This document shows, piece after piece, positions 1 to 56,875 of a stretch of DNA of 64,000 nucleotides (positions are counted from its first letter, which is position 1; each line of letters opens with the position of its first letter). The DNA lies in assembly GCA_009741485.1 (NCBI GenBank), contig CM019237.1, forward strand, positions 51,375,842-51,439,841. Direction: 5' to 3'. A model generated the notes under the pieces. It did no database searches. It had not been told where the DNA came from and saw only the letters and a list, made by a program, of their open reading frames with translations. Both the position numbers and the translations under genes were made by a program. Source of the DNA: Malurus cyaneus samueli. Taxonomy: Eukaryota; Chordata; Aves; Passeriformes; Maluridae.

Positions 1-883
1 TTCCTAACCTCTTTCTCCCATGAACACCATGTCTCTAAAGTGAAGGATGAATAATGTCTGTTTGGCCATTCCATGGCTCTATCCTCAATCCAATACATAC
101 ATGAGTATGTGTTCATTAGTTTTATGATTAAGGGCTTATACTTTGGTCAGGATCTCACTCTTCTGTTCAAGAGTAGTTCTTGTGCCGCTAAAATTTCTGA
201 GGGTAATTCATTCAAACACAAAGTAAAGATTGATGTCATCTTAGGTGCATGATCAAAACAAGGTCCTATATCTTCTACAAGAAAATAATTTCTTTCTTGT
301 TGCACTTTTGTAAGATAGAAATTCTGATATGGGAACATATCAGAATTTATGCTGTGCATAAATTTTCTATTCAAGAGAGGAGATAGGAACAGGCATGCTG
401 GCAGGCGGAAATAATGACAACAGCAGTGCTTTCTTGCCTGCCTGTACCTCTATGGCTTGAAGAGGTGTTGATAATTTAATATAAAATATGCAGACCGGCC
501 TTGAGCTGGGACTGCTTTCCCATTTGCAGATTAATGTTCAAATCACTGAACTGAAGGCATATCTTCTTCTGCTTTCTCAGTCTCTAGCCCAATGCACATT
601 GATTTTAGTTTTTGTGAAGTAACAACTTCACTCTGACTGGTGTGTGATTTTGTTCATGCCTTCCCCAGAATGATAAAGAGCCAAATGCTCATGGCACTCT
701 GAAAGGAAGGGGGACAGAAAGAGGATCAAATACTTGTGTATGAAGAATGAATGGAACCTCAGTGCTGTATTCCCAGTGGACAATTTCAAGAGCTAAGCAA
801 AGAGCTGCTGTGTGTCCCCAGGGGCTGGCCATAGCTGTGCTGAGGTGTTCAGTACCCAACCCTGTGTGCCTGCAGTGCAGAGT

Positions 884-1455
884 ACCATGGAATCCCAGAA
901 TGAGCTGGGTTGGAAGGGATCCTTGAGGATCATTGGGTCCAGCTCCTGGCCCTACACAGAAAACCCCAGGAATCCCACTCTGTGCCTCAGAGCATTGTCT
1001 AAATGCTCCTTTCACTCTGTCAGCCTCAGGGGATCCTGTTCCAGCATCCAGCCACCTTCTGGGTAAAGAACTTGTTCCTGATATACATCCTAAATCTGCC
1101 CTGGCACAGCTTCATGCTGCTTCCTCCACTCCTGTCACTGGTCACAGAGAGCAGAGATCAGCAGTTGCCCCTTCATTTCCCCTCATGAAGGAGCTGCAGA
1201 ATTTTCCCTTTCATTTCTCCTCATGAGGAAGCTGCAGAACTTTCCCTTTCATTTCTCCTCATGAGGAAGCTGCAGAACTTTCCCTTTCATTTCTCCTCAT
1301 GAGGAAGCTGCAGAACTGCTGTGAGGTCTCCTCTCAGTTTCCTCCGGGCTGAACAGACCAAGTGACCTCAGTTGTTTCTCACACAGTTTTCCCTCCAGAC
1401 CCTTCATCACCCTCATGACTTCCTTTGGACACTCTCTAATATCTTTACTGTCTCA
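884..1455 (-). repeat. CR1-like LINE fragment (inverted)
   Basis: Reads as the reverse complement of a CR1 3' region: it opens with a GGAATCCCAGAATGAGCTGG block and continues with the 'ttggaagggatcc..aggatcattgggtcca' type of sequence, then further 5' CR1 sequence to about 1455. Recognised from family memory; the upstream limit is approximate. Confidence 0.8.
1168..1317. repeat. 38-bp tandem repeat, about 4 copies
   Basis: The core ATGARGGAGCTGCAGAA recurs with a strict 38-bp period at 1185, 1223, 1261 and 1299. The last three copies are nearly identical and the first is diverged. Lies inside the inverted CR1 fragment. Confidence 0.9.
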
Positions 1456-1861
1456 TTTATACGATGCAAAAGCTGTGTCAGGATGCACCCAGTGCCCTGA
1501 CATTTCCAGAGGATGGAGGTGGGCAAATGATTCATTTATGCATCCTGACTGCACAGGCATGAGAAAGGCACAGAAGAGACAAGCCTGCCAAGATGGAAAC
1601 CATTCCCACGGAGCTCCCTTGGCACCCTCATGACTAACTCTGCTCTTCATTCCCAGCTACCAGCACAATGCGTAATTATTTTCATCTGTCCTTCTTCCAC
1701 ACACATAAATCTTCATTTGCCATCAGGGTGGCAGATGAAAGTATCCCATGAACTTCTTTTGGAACATTTCTGATAAATCTTGCTGGCGTGACTGGACAAA
1801 AAAGGAAATGTATTTGTGGAAACCTGGGTTTATGTAACTCACTGTCCTGTTATCTTTCCAG

Positions 1862-41501
<39,640 letters not shown>

Positions 41502-41639
41502 AGAACCACACGATGCATTTTAACACTTTATTTTTAAACAAATGAAATGCAAATATTTTCTACTCAGTGTAACATCACTTTTACCTTTTTTGTTGTTGTT
41601 TTTTAGAGCTTCTTTCTTCACACTTCTGTCTTCCAAAAT

Positions 41640-41681
41640 AATAAAGCCTATTGCAATATATGTATGCCTTGAAGCAATAAA
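41640..41681 (+). terminator. ABCC9: ABCC9 polyadenylation signals
   Basis: Two AATAAA hexamers, at 41640-41645 and 41676-41681, lie 139 and 175 bases after the exon 38B stop. They fit a short common 3'UTR for SUR2A and SUR2B messages. The cleavage site itself cannot be placed. Confidence 0.7.
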
Positions 41682-44600
41682 AACGTCACTTTATTCAAAG
41701 CTATTAAACTTCACACACCCACATGCATACACAGAGGGAGAAGTTTTTACTTCCTAGGAATTTGGCATTTTCCTTAGACTTTTTATTGACTTTATTTTCG
41801 TTTAAAGAGAGCAAAAGAATGCACTGACCTTATAAACTGCATATGTTCTGCTGGAACCAGCAAACAAATCGTGCAGTTTGTCAAGGAAGCAAGAGGTTCT
41901 CCAGATGCATTCTGTCCCCAGAGGAAAAAAATCAGGAAAAAAAATCCGGGCTTATAATGCTTGGGGCAATCTGCTGCATTCCAAAGGTATAAATAAACTT
42001 TGCTCTTCAAGCTGTAGTGGAGGGGCAGTGAATGAGGGAAAGGAATTTCATCGGGAATAAGGAAGTTCTTCCTGTCCTTTGCTTCAGTAAGTGCACTTTA
42101 GCTGTGACAGAACTATTTTCAGTGCAATGGTGGTTTATTCCTACATTCATATTCATACTTTCAACCTTCATTAAAGATTCAAATCATCCTGTGATAATGC
42201 ATGCTTTGATAGGCTTATAGAGGAATTTTGTACAGTATCTCAAGACTTTGTATTAAAATTGATCTGAATTTATAAACTTGATATTAGCCAGTCTTTTAAC
42301 CATGTCCACTGAAATATTCTACTTAAAATGGCATGTAATAAGCGAACCACTAACAGTTTTGTATGTCTTTAGTCCTTCAAGTTATATTTGGGGACAATCT
42401 TTATTTTTCTTTACACATTTGTAGCCTACCTCCAAATCAGATCTAGTGCAAGGAGGTGTGATTATTGAAATTATTGCTGTATCTTAAAAAATGCAGATGA
42501 TGTTAGACACTTATTTACATCAGGCAGCTTTGGAAAGGTTGCCTGCACCTGACTTTCCCCCATGCTTAGATCCTGACCCATGGACAGTAAAAACCCAGAA
42601 GAAGTTTCACAGGCCTGATTTCAAAGGCAGAGCTTGAGAGATCAGCTTCACTGGCAATATTCAAAGTGATTCTTATTCACATACAGCTACAAGGTTTAGA
42701 AAGACCACGAAGTGCACTTAAGCCTATTTTCAGTGCCATTAAAATAACATAAGGGCATTATTTGCCCTCCTCCAGCCCCCCCACCAAATGCAATTAATTC
42801 TGGAGAAGATGTAGGACTTAAAATTGGGATTACACTTAGTGTCACAGTGTAAAAATGGCACAGTGGTTTATCTTTCTTACTGATTTTTGGAGATCTTTAT
42901 TTTCTCAGAATTATTGGAAATAAAAGCTGTGTGACACAACTAAACAAAAGAGCTCAGTCTGGAACATTTTGTGAGGGGAGGTACTTCTGTGATTTCCCTG
43001 TCTACTGCTGTGAAAACTTTTTGTTCTTTTCTGATCAATTCCCTTTGCTGATCTTTGTCATACAAATAAAATACATTTTAAAAAAGCAGATGTCTCCAGT
43101 AGAAGCTCATATTGTTACCCAAATTTCACGGCCATAAGGCCAAAATCATTCTTGATTTCATTTCTTTGTCTTCAGGAAGAAGCTAATTGGATGCACTGCT
43201 GTCAGACTTGGTATAACAATGAAGTACAAAAACCTTTGCTGGTCTGTGTATCTTTGATGATGATACAGTGCTGATTTACTTTAAGTGGTGCCAACTCAGT
43301 TCAACTGTTCCCACTACATTAAAGAGTTGCCATTGGCCTGGGATAATGTCATGTAATACTTCAGAGGGGCCAATAATTAGCCCCTTTTTCCTCTTAGGTT
43401 TGTCCCAGAGCCATTACAGGTGTGAGAAGCAAATTCTTTGCCCACCTAGAGCTGCACAAGTTGGCTCTGCTGTTTGAATACCTAGAGAAGAAAATAAATG
43501 ATGGGGTGAGGAGAACCTGCCAACTTGCTCAATTCGTGCTGAATTATTATCCTATTAATTATGTTTTCTTAAAATATAAATACAATAAATACAAATATTT
43601 CTTAAAATAGAAATTTTGAATGTGGGCAAGTAGTAAAAAACTCCTCCTGTAACAAATAATTTTATTTAATCCATTGTGGTTTTTTTTGCTTCCTAAAGCA
43701 ATGGGCTGTGGTGTTTTATTGTGAAAAGATATCGATACACTCGCAGACAATTTTGTTAATGTGTTATGAGATGCTGAAGGAAAGCTCACATGAGCATTTT
43801 ATACAAGCTTTAGGTATTTTATCAAATAAATAAATGGAGATATAATGCACTTGAGTCAACAGCTACCTTTATAAAAAAAGCTGTGGACAGGGGCCATGTT
43901 TTCATTATCATGTTTCCATTATTAAGTGTCAGAAGTTGGAGTATGTTCCCCTTGGAAGAACTATAACCCATGTCCCCAGTGTGACACTGCCAGTCGAAAT
44001 CAGCTTTAAAATATCCAGTGAAACCACAGTGCTACTTGTAAAAACCTCTCTGTAGCAATGATTCTCCTGTTAAATGTAATTAAAAGCAAAAATTAACTCA
44101 GCACATTTGCATCCTCAAATAGCATATTTTGAAAGCCTCCTTTAAAATCAAAATATGTTATGCAAATTCTCTGATACCAATTGCATGATGGCATGTGAAG
44201 ATCTCTTTCGTTTCTTTGGAAACAAACCCTTTGAGAGGCAAAACTAAGAGAGTACTAAGAAAAGTCTGAAAACAAAACGGTAAATCAAATTGTTCATTGC
44301 CATGTAAACATCTCAATCATTTCCACATTGGTTTTTTATTGCTCTGTTTTTTTTCCACTAGAATTGAGCTCTGTGCAGAACTGTGGGGAAAGACTATCAG
44401 GTTTTCAAATTATCAAAAAATTGTTGTGAGGCTAAAGTTCTTTGACTTGAACAAATTATCAACTTGTTGATGCTGTTTTGGCAGAACAGCTTAAAGCATT
44501 GGCTTCAATGAAGCCAAGAAGCTTCCAAGTGTAATCTAGAAAGAGAAGACAGATTCTTAGAAAATCTATTTACTACAGTTACTCTTAATTATTCACTATT

Positions 44601-45955
44601 GATAGCATTTGTCTGCTGCTAGATATTACCCATACAAACATAACAGACATTCCTGGCAGGGGCTGCTCATTTTTCTAGGACAATAATCACATTCTGAATA
44701 CTGTAAACATGCAGTTATTTTAAATATATTTTAATTGGTTTCTATACAGTGTAATTGGCATTCATCACATGCAAGATGCACATGATGGAATGCAGAGATT
44801 TTCAAACCTATGAATGGGATATAATAATGCAGCATCCAGCTCACGACACCACGCTGCACATTTCAGTGTCCAGTGCCTTCACTGCCATAGTCTACTGGTC
44901 TGCTTTATGCAGAAATACATTACATGGTTATACAACCTTTGGATTAAAGGTATAAGTAAGTAATGAATAGCCTCAGCTATGACTGCCCCGAAGAGTTCCT
45001 CACAGCCATTCCCATGATATTTCTTAACTCTCCCTTTAATTTACTTCAGTATTTTCAGGCTATACCCATAAATATCACTCCAATGTGCAGTAAAATATTT
45101 AACCATGTAACCAAGGAACTAATGCAGCTTCGTGTAAATGACATGGTCCAGAACCACCCTTCAGCATCACAGCTACAGATGCCCCAAGGCAGCATATTCT
45201 TTCATATTTAATGGTTATAAGTGTTTTCATTTTACCAGCCCCATTAGGCCCTTACTCTTTCAGCTCTATGACCATTAGACTTCTCCATCAGAGGCAGGAA
45301 GGTGAGAGTCTAAGAACCTCTAAGTACTGCAGATTTTCATGGCTGAATCATTCAGGTTTGGGGCCATCTACTTCTTCAGGTCTCGCCGCAGCATCCAAGA
45401 TTTGAGGAGCTGCCAGTTATTCTGTGATGTGATCTTAAGGAGAGACATGCCATCTCTCTGAGACAGTTCCCAGCTTCCCAGAAGAGAGGACAAATTTCTA
45501 TTATTCTAATCTTAGGCTGAAGCCAGGCAGAAGCTTTCTGGCTACTGCTTCACCAGAGGAATAAGCACAGTTTGGACAAGGAGATGGAATGAAAAGCCCA
45601 GCCTTCAACACCTGGCTTTGCTCCTCCAGACACCACCAGAGGAAAAGGAGAAGAGAAACGTCTGCGATCATTTGTCTCAGCAGTAGGAGTACGTACCCGC
45701 TCCCATTTCTGGGTTTGTGCTGCCTCCAGCAGCACCAGAAGCAGCTTTGTGTGTTTCTTTTAGGCTCCACCTGCAGAGCCAAATATAGTGGGATAAGTGA
45801 ACCAGCCTACCTGTGGGAGCATTCCAAAATAAGGTTGCCTTATCCTTCCTGCACATTTAGAACGATCTATATTTGGGGCGCTCCACACCCAAGCCATGCC
45901 TGGGTACTGGGTGGGAGAGTGCTGCCCAACACAGATACAAACCCTGCCATGGAAG

Positions 45956-46155
45956 ATTCACAGAATCATTTAGGTTGGAAAAGATCTCCAAAATCAAGTC
46001 AACCTTTGACCAGTGACAACTTTGACAACCAGCCCAGAGCACTGAGTGCCACATCCAGTCTTTCTTGGACATCTCCAGGGATGTGGACTGCATCCCCACC
46101 CTGGACACCCCCTTCCAATGCTAGACAGCCTTTTCCATGATGAAATTCTTCCTGA
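45956..46155 (-). repeat. CR1-like LINE fragment (inverted, other subfamily)
   Basis: Starts TTCACAGAATCATTTAGGTT and continues 'ggaaaagatctccaaaatca', 'cacatccagtctttcttgga', 'acatctccagggatgtggac' and 'ttccatgatgaaattcttcc'. This matches the older CR1 type with the 'agaatcatttaggttggaaa' start. Confidence 0.88.
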
Positions 46156-48634
46156 AAGACTTGGGCAAACAAAGTTGCAGTGGAAGATGTTTTAAAACAT
46201 TCAGCGATTAGACTGTTTGAATTATCATAAATGAAAAAAAATGTCATTAGGGAAAAGCCAGTGAGCCAGAGAGGGGAAGCACCTAATGGCCACCACACTC
46301 TATGGGCACAGCTAAACCCTCAATGGCCAACTTACCCAGAAAGCGGTTTACAGCCTTCCTGGAAATTATGGAATGGGGCGGCAAGGAAACAATCCCAAAC
46401 TGGGGGTGCTCTTCTCAGAGCTTTAGAATAAACTCCTGCTTCAGGAAAGGGCATGTAATGAACAAATTTCACTATGCAACTCACCTTGGATCATGGGCAC
46501 TAGTTACATGTATTTTGATGATAAAAACTACTTTTGTCTTGCTCCTCTTGCAGGGGAAATGGTGGGGGAGAGGGGAGAAAAGAGCTGGTTCAGGGTAACA
46601 GATGGCCTTAGTTTGCAGTTTCTGCTTTTTCATGTTTGATGGATGTCCTGCCAGCTCATGTAGGGAAGAGTTCACCCACGCTATCTGAATATGGCTTATC
46701 AGCTTTGTGTCTCTGTGAAAGCCTTGCTCTAAGTGCATGATATCTCTGGACGCCTGCAAAGTCATCCTATCTCTAAGCTAAGATTAGAATTTCAAACAAA
46801 ACTTATTACAAAGCAGGATTTTCTGAAAGGGCTGGACACAGCTATAATGTGGAAATTTCAGATTCATGTCTAAGGTCATTATTTAATCCATTCTTTTAGA
46901 TAGGCATAATTGTAAAGCGATGTTTACCATAATATCAGTAATGCTTATGGGTGGAGGAGAATGAAACAGGAAGAAGGAGACACATGAAGGGCCATAACAA
47001 AACTGGACCGAAAACTGCCATCAATTCTGATCATTTTTTTTCCTGAAAAGGCTGTGTTCACAACACTCAGACACTGTGTTCCTTACCAAACAAGTTAGGA
47101 GATGTTTTAGGAGATTTTCCCAGCTATTACTTAAATCTCAGACTTGAGTGTGCATGTGGCAACCAAGCAAGTATTTAAAAGGTCAAAGGGGAAGGGTTTT
47201 AGTAGCTGTCACTCTCCAGAGCATATTCCTACATTGGAACTTGGGGAAATGGATTTTGTGCTCAGAATCATGTCTGGAGCTCCTGAACTTCACATCCCTG
47301 TGGTCATGGCCCAGCAAACTTCCTCAAAACTAATCTCCAGCAGAAGTGAGGAGGAAGGCATCTCTTTCAGTACTGAACAGGCAGAGAGGAAAAGATGGGA
47401 ATTTATGAGAACTTTTCCACCAATGTGGGAGGATGGGTGAAAGGATCAGTAGCTTCTGTTCAGTCACACTGGGGCTGTGTCAAGGCTGTGTGCGTTTGAT
47501 GGATCCCTTGCTATCTTAGCTACAAAAATTCCAGCCTCTGCATGGTGCCTGCTTAAGGGGGAGGAAACCTCCAGCACGTTAGTGGAGATCATGTGGGGCT
47601 GAAATCTCACAGGGGACTCCTGACAGCCCTAGCACAGAACAAATACTCCAAAGAAGCTAAAAGGGAGAAAGGCAGAGAAAAAGAATAAGGAAAAGGGAAC
47701 AGGGGTTTTTTTCATGTGTATTAAACCAGTTATTTCTAATAGCTACATCCAAGTGAGATGCATTTTTGGAGGCTGAATGAAACAAATGAGTCAGCCCCCT
47801 AAAACTCTCTCTGCCATCCCATTTGTAGCAGGATAATTTCCAAGCTCTCCAAGCCTGGGCCACTGAAGTGCCACACACCATCAACACTGACCCATCCAAG
47901 TGACTTTATGTATTTGTACTTAGTCTGGTAAGAACCTAAAGCTGTTCAGCTTAGACCCTAATTTTTCAGCTTCCCATCTCCCTAAAGTTCATTTCACATG
48001 CAAATATTTAGCTAATTGCCTAATATGACTGGGGCTTTGTGTCTGTCTCCCCTCTGGCTGCTGGGCATGTGGCATTAGCAAAGGCCAGTGCTGGAGAAGT
48101 TTCCAGGAACTCCTCATCTATTTAAAGTTGAGCACGTGCATATGTTCAGCAGGGTGGATATCTTCAAGCTGAGGATTACACTGCCTGTCAAATGTGCCTT
48201 CTCAGTTTTTCCAAGCCTGAATATGCTTAAAATATTCCGGATTGTAGCAGGCCTGTCAAGCATTTCCCTCGTTTACAGACAGGAATAAGGCATTTTGTTC
48301 TGTATAAATTTTATACCCTACAGGCCACTCACTTGAGTGATACACAGAAAAGTTTGGAACCTCACGACTGTAAACACACACTCACATTCCTTTGATATGG
48401 ACCGAGTTAATCTGACACAATCTCTGCCCTTTGCTTCATTAAAATCTAAATTTAGATATTCTCACTAAGTTGATATACTTTTTATTCTCCCTATTACAAA
48501 TCTTAAGACCTCAGGACAATAAAAAAGCTGCAATTTTCAAGAAGGCAAGTTTCCTTTAAACACAAGTGCCAAAACTGTAAATCTCAACTAGTGGGAAAGA
48601 GCAAGAACTTCAGTAATTTCTCTGGGGAGGTGGG

Positions 48635-48650
48635 GTGTGTGTGTGTGCGT
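48635..48650. repeat. TG microsatellite
   Basis: Short GTGTGTGTGTGTGCGTG run about 430 bp before the CpG island. Confidence 0.8.
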
Positions 48651-49079
48651 GATTGTGCATAATTCCTCCTATACCCATTCCAAACACAAATCCCCATCTG
48701 CCAGTGCCCACTGTCCAGCTGAACACGCCCAGCGCCTGATGTTGTTCAACAAGAGCTGTAACCCTTGAAAAGAAACGTCAGTCCTTCTTTTCCTGCTGAG
48801 ACAGGTAATTGAGTTTGTCAAAAGCTGCAAAGGTCATGAGATTCTGGCTTTGGTCCCCCAAACACTTATGCACATGCCTCACTTTCTCTGCCTCAGCCAG
48901 ATTCAAGGGAAGATAAAGCTGGGAAGAAACAACTCTTGGCTTGCCAGGGGGAGCAAACAGGCGCGCAGCTTAGTGTACCCAATGAATTGGCACAAACCAA
49001 CAGTGTCAGCACCCTGCTCCGCTGTTAAATGGGCTGGACCCTGCCTAAAACCCCCTCAACCCATCGGCCATAGGCACCG

Positions 49080-49460
49080 CCCAACACAGGGAGCGTGTGC
49101 GCCCGTGTCCCGCTCCGCGCCCGTGCCCCGCTCCCCGCACCTGCTCCGCATCCCACCCCGAGCCTCGCAATGTTCCGCATCTCGAGCCCGAGCCCCGCAC
49201 CGGCTCCGCATCCCTCCCCGAGCCCTCACCGCTCCGCATCCCGAGCCAAGCCCGCTCTCAGCCCGAGCCCCGCCCGCCCGCCCGGGCCCCGCTCCGCCCG
49301 CCCGCTCCGCCCGGCCCGGCCGCGTTCCGCCCCGTTCTGCGGTGAGTGGCGGCGGGGCCGGAGCCTGGGGGGTCTCTGCGAGGCGCCGGGGGGTCAGGCA
49401 GCCCTGCCCTCCCCCGGTGGGACGGGCCAGCCGTCGGAGAGCCGGGCTTTCCGTGGGTTT
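49080..49460 (+). promoter_or_regulatory. KCNJ8: CpG island, probable KCNJ8 promoter
   Basis: An abrupt change from AT-rich spacer to very GC-rich, CpG-dense sequence with repeated CCGCCC/GGGCGG-type Sp1-like boxes at 49,260-49,330. No TATA box is evident. It sits about 0.7 kb upstream of the KCNJ8 5'UTR exon. The start of transcription is not visible. The 49,140-49,250 part is built of imperfect CCGCATCCC/CGAGCC units. Confidence 0.75.
49290..49341 (+). other. KCNJ8: KCNJ8 exon 1 (noncoding), 3' end
   Basis: A strong donor TTCTGCG/GTGAGT follows 49341 in the CpG island and would splice to the acceptor TCTTTTGCAG at 50079-50088. The 5' edge is arbitrary; only the donor is supported. Confidence 0.55.
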
Positions 49461-50170
49461 GTTCTATCACTCGTTTGGGGACAAAGTTTGGGAATAAAGG
49501 GAGGGTTTCCCCTCCTAATCCGGAAGGGAACGAGAGCTGCGAGGGGAAATGCGACCGCCTGCTCCGTGGAGTCCCGTTCCCTGCCTCCCGCATCTCCAGC
49601 TCAGCTCCTTCCTGTGATGCTCTCGGGGGACGGGGCAGGGGCTCCCGACGGGCTGCTGGATGCGCTGCGGGGCTGTAGCCAAAAGGAAGGAGTCTCCGCT
49701 CTGTCTCCGCAGAATAAACTCGGCTCAAACCACAGACGTCTGATTCTTCAGGTCCCGAAGAATGCGAATAAGTTAATGCTTTGTGTTCTGCTACCCATCT
49801 GAGCACTGCTGTCTCCCGGAGAAATAGCCCGAGGAACCGACCTGGTGTCTGTCACGGTACTTTACAGCGACTTTGTGAGACGGTTGTGCAGCCTCCCTTC
49901 CTGGAAGGAGTCTCCAAATGGCATCCTTCATTTCTGCTGCGAGCTGATACCAAGTGCTCATATAAAAATGATGGTCTGGAAGAGGGAGGGCACTGTAGAA
50001 CCAGCTTTTAATGTAGTGCGGTGTGGCGGGGGTATCTAACCGGGGCTTCTTGCACAGGTGACAACTCTGACCAGGCTCTCTTTTGCAGGGTGAAGCGAGC
50101 CCTGCGGAGACACGCTAGAGGGGCCACCCCCCGTTTCACATCTCTCTGAGCAGACTATGGTGGCAGGAAG

Positions 50171-54971
<4,801 letters not shown>

Positions 54972-56875
54972 TGCACAGCTTTGTGCCAGGGCACTGGGCT
55001 TTGGAAGGAGGGAACACCTGTGGTGTTTTGATTCAATTTCCTTTTACTGAAGAAAATGAGAACAGAAGAGAATTGTGCAAGAACTATTTATTCCATTGCT
55101 TACTGAAAGCATCACCTAATGGCATTAGAAAACACCTTAGCACTTAGTGAATGAATTAATAAAAAAAAAGGCACGTACACTAAAGAAATCACACTTCACT
55201 CATGTAATATAAAGTGTATTTATACTTGTTTAAATGTCACGCTGATTTTTTAATCATATTTTTCTTATCAAGGGTCTCTTTCTTATCTTCTGCTGGCTGT
55301 CACAAAAAGTGGGTTACCCACTTGCAGGCAGAAGTGAGTGCTGTCACAAAACTTCTGCATTCAACAGCTGTCATGGATTTTGTGTGTGACATTTGGATGT
55401 TGATCCTTCTGTGTGAATTCCTTGTTCTGTCGAAAGGAGTAGCTAACTTCCTCAAGGATTTCACTGGAGAAGAGCCACCATTTTACCTCTGGGTTTCCAG
55501 GCTTTTTCTTTTTTGTTGGTTTGTGGCAAGGGCATTTTGAGAGTATTTTGAGGTCAGGTGAAGTGACCTGTCCACCCCACTGGAAAACTGGTGTCACTCC
55601 AGGCAGGAAAAACAGCAAAATGATGGAGTACTGTTCTTCTCAGGGTGAGACAATTGGCTGCAGGACAACACCCATCTAGAGTAGCTGTAGCCCAAGCTGA
55701 GAAATTCCAGTCCTCCAGGTTGCCACCTGGGCATCTATTCGAGTTGGAAAAAGCAGATGCCCCTTTAACATTCTCTTCACGATGGAAGACCAAATCCTGT
55801 TTTTCTTTCTTGGGTAGATTCATACAGGAAGGAAACATGTACTTGTTTCACTTACTTTTCATAGGATTAAGTCTGCTTGCTCCAGCAGAAGGAGTTTTTT
55901 GCCAATGGGAACTCATGAATAGGAATGAGAGGGAATCCTGCCAATAATATTAATGATAGTATTTTCAAAACTATCTGAATTATTTTCAGGGGCACTTGAG
56001 TTCTGATGCTGAATTACTGTTATTTAGCAGTGCCTCACCTGTTTTTTTATAATCTGGCAATGAGAATTGGTGGTAAGCGGCTTTCCTCATCAAATTAAAA
56101 TGGGCTTCTGTTACCTGGAGCCTTCCCAAAAATGTCATCACTAATATTGCTACAAGAATACAAGACAATTAATTCTATCACATTTGATAACCTAAATTGA
56201 TACATGTCTTTCCCCTGTGTGAATAAGCATAACTATGGATAAATTCCTGTTCAGATTTCTTGCAGAAATTGTCTTATGTCTGTGGCTCGAGCAAAGTGCT
56301 GTCCTTATTCTGATTCTCCAAGCCACTCAACCACTTAAGTACTTTTGGAATTATAAAGGTTTGCTTTTCCCTGTAAGGTAAAATAGTGAGAAGCAATGTT
56401 GGATTGTCATTCTCTCTAGAAGTAGCTCATCAGCAGTTGTTGGATGGATCGTTTTCAGACTTCATGTGGTGTTGGGTGGTGGCACAGAGGGACATTGCTC
56501 TGAGGTGTAGACTGCCTGCATTTGGAACAGGTGCTCTTCAGAGCAAAAACACTTGACAAAATACTTCTTCTGGAACAGCAGCAGAAACAGAAGTTTCTGC
56601 TAAAAGCATTCATTGCCTGGCCTGCCCATTAATGTTCTGGAAGGGTGGATAGTGAACATCTGGAGAAATTAATCTGTCCATTGTGCATCCAGACAATGAT
56701 CAGCTGCAGTTTCTAAGAAGTGTTACAGTGAAGCACGTGCAATTTTTACTCTGTCCTACATTTCCAGGGCTGTGAATTTCTCTGAGGCTGTTTGTTGGAT
56801 ACATGGTTAAATCAGATGCTGTGCAAAAGCAGGTTTTATACAAAATAATAATAAAAAAAGTTACAAGAATGATTT
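54972..56875 (+). other. KCNJ8: KCNJ8 3'UTR (extent uncertain)
   Basis: AATAAA at 55158-55163 would give a short 3'UTR of about 200 nt. Another AATAAA at 56850-56855 would allow one of about 1.9 kb. No reading frame in between resembles a protein. Which signal is used cannot be decided here. Confidence 0.5.
55158..55163 (+). terminator. KCNJ8: KCNJ8 proximal polyadenylation signal
   Basis: AATAAA 187 bases after the stop codon, followed by an A-rich run. Its position suits a short 3'UTR isoform. Confidence 0.55.

Larger units (their letters stand above)
1..1861 (+). other. ABCC9: ABCC9 intron 12, 3' part
   Basis: No exon seen. It holds an inverted CR1 (about 884-1455) with an internal 38-bp tandem array; the rest is unremarkable sequence with no supported coding. 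Confidence 0.7.
41702..49079. other. ABCC9-KCNJ8 intergenic region (7.4 kb)
   Basis: No gene recognised on either strand. Contains one inverted CR1 (45956-46155) and a short TG repeat (48635-48650). ORFs such as 45589-46140 cross the CR1 and have no family resemblance. As spacer between two co-functional genes it could hold shared enhancers, which cannot be identified by reading. Confidence 0.7.

Noticed and set aside
45589..46140. 183-aa ORF in the intergenic region
   Set aside because: Its second half is an inverted CR1; no protein family recognised and no splice or promoter context.
48850..49806. Pro/Ala/Arg-rich ORFs in the CpG island (48850-49497, 49095-49802, minus 49258-49806)
   Set aside because: Low-complexity translations of CpG-rich repeats with few stops; no domain, and they cross the probable promoter and exon 1 donor.
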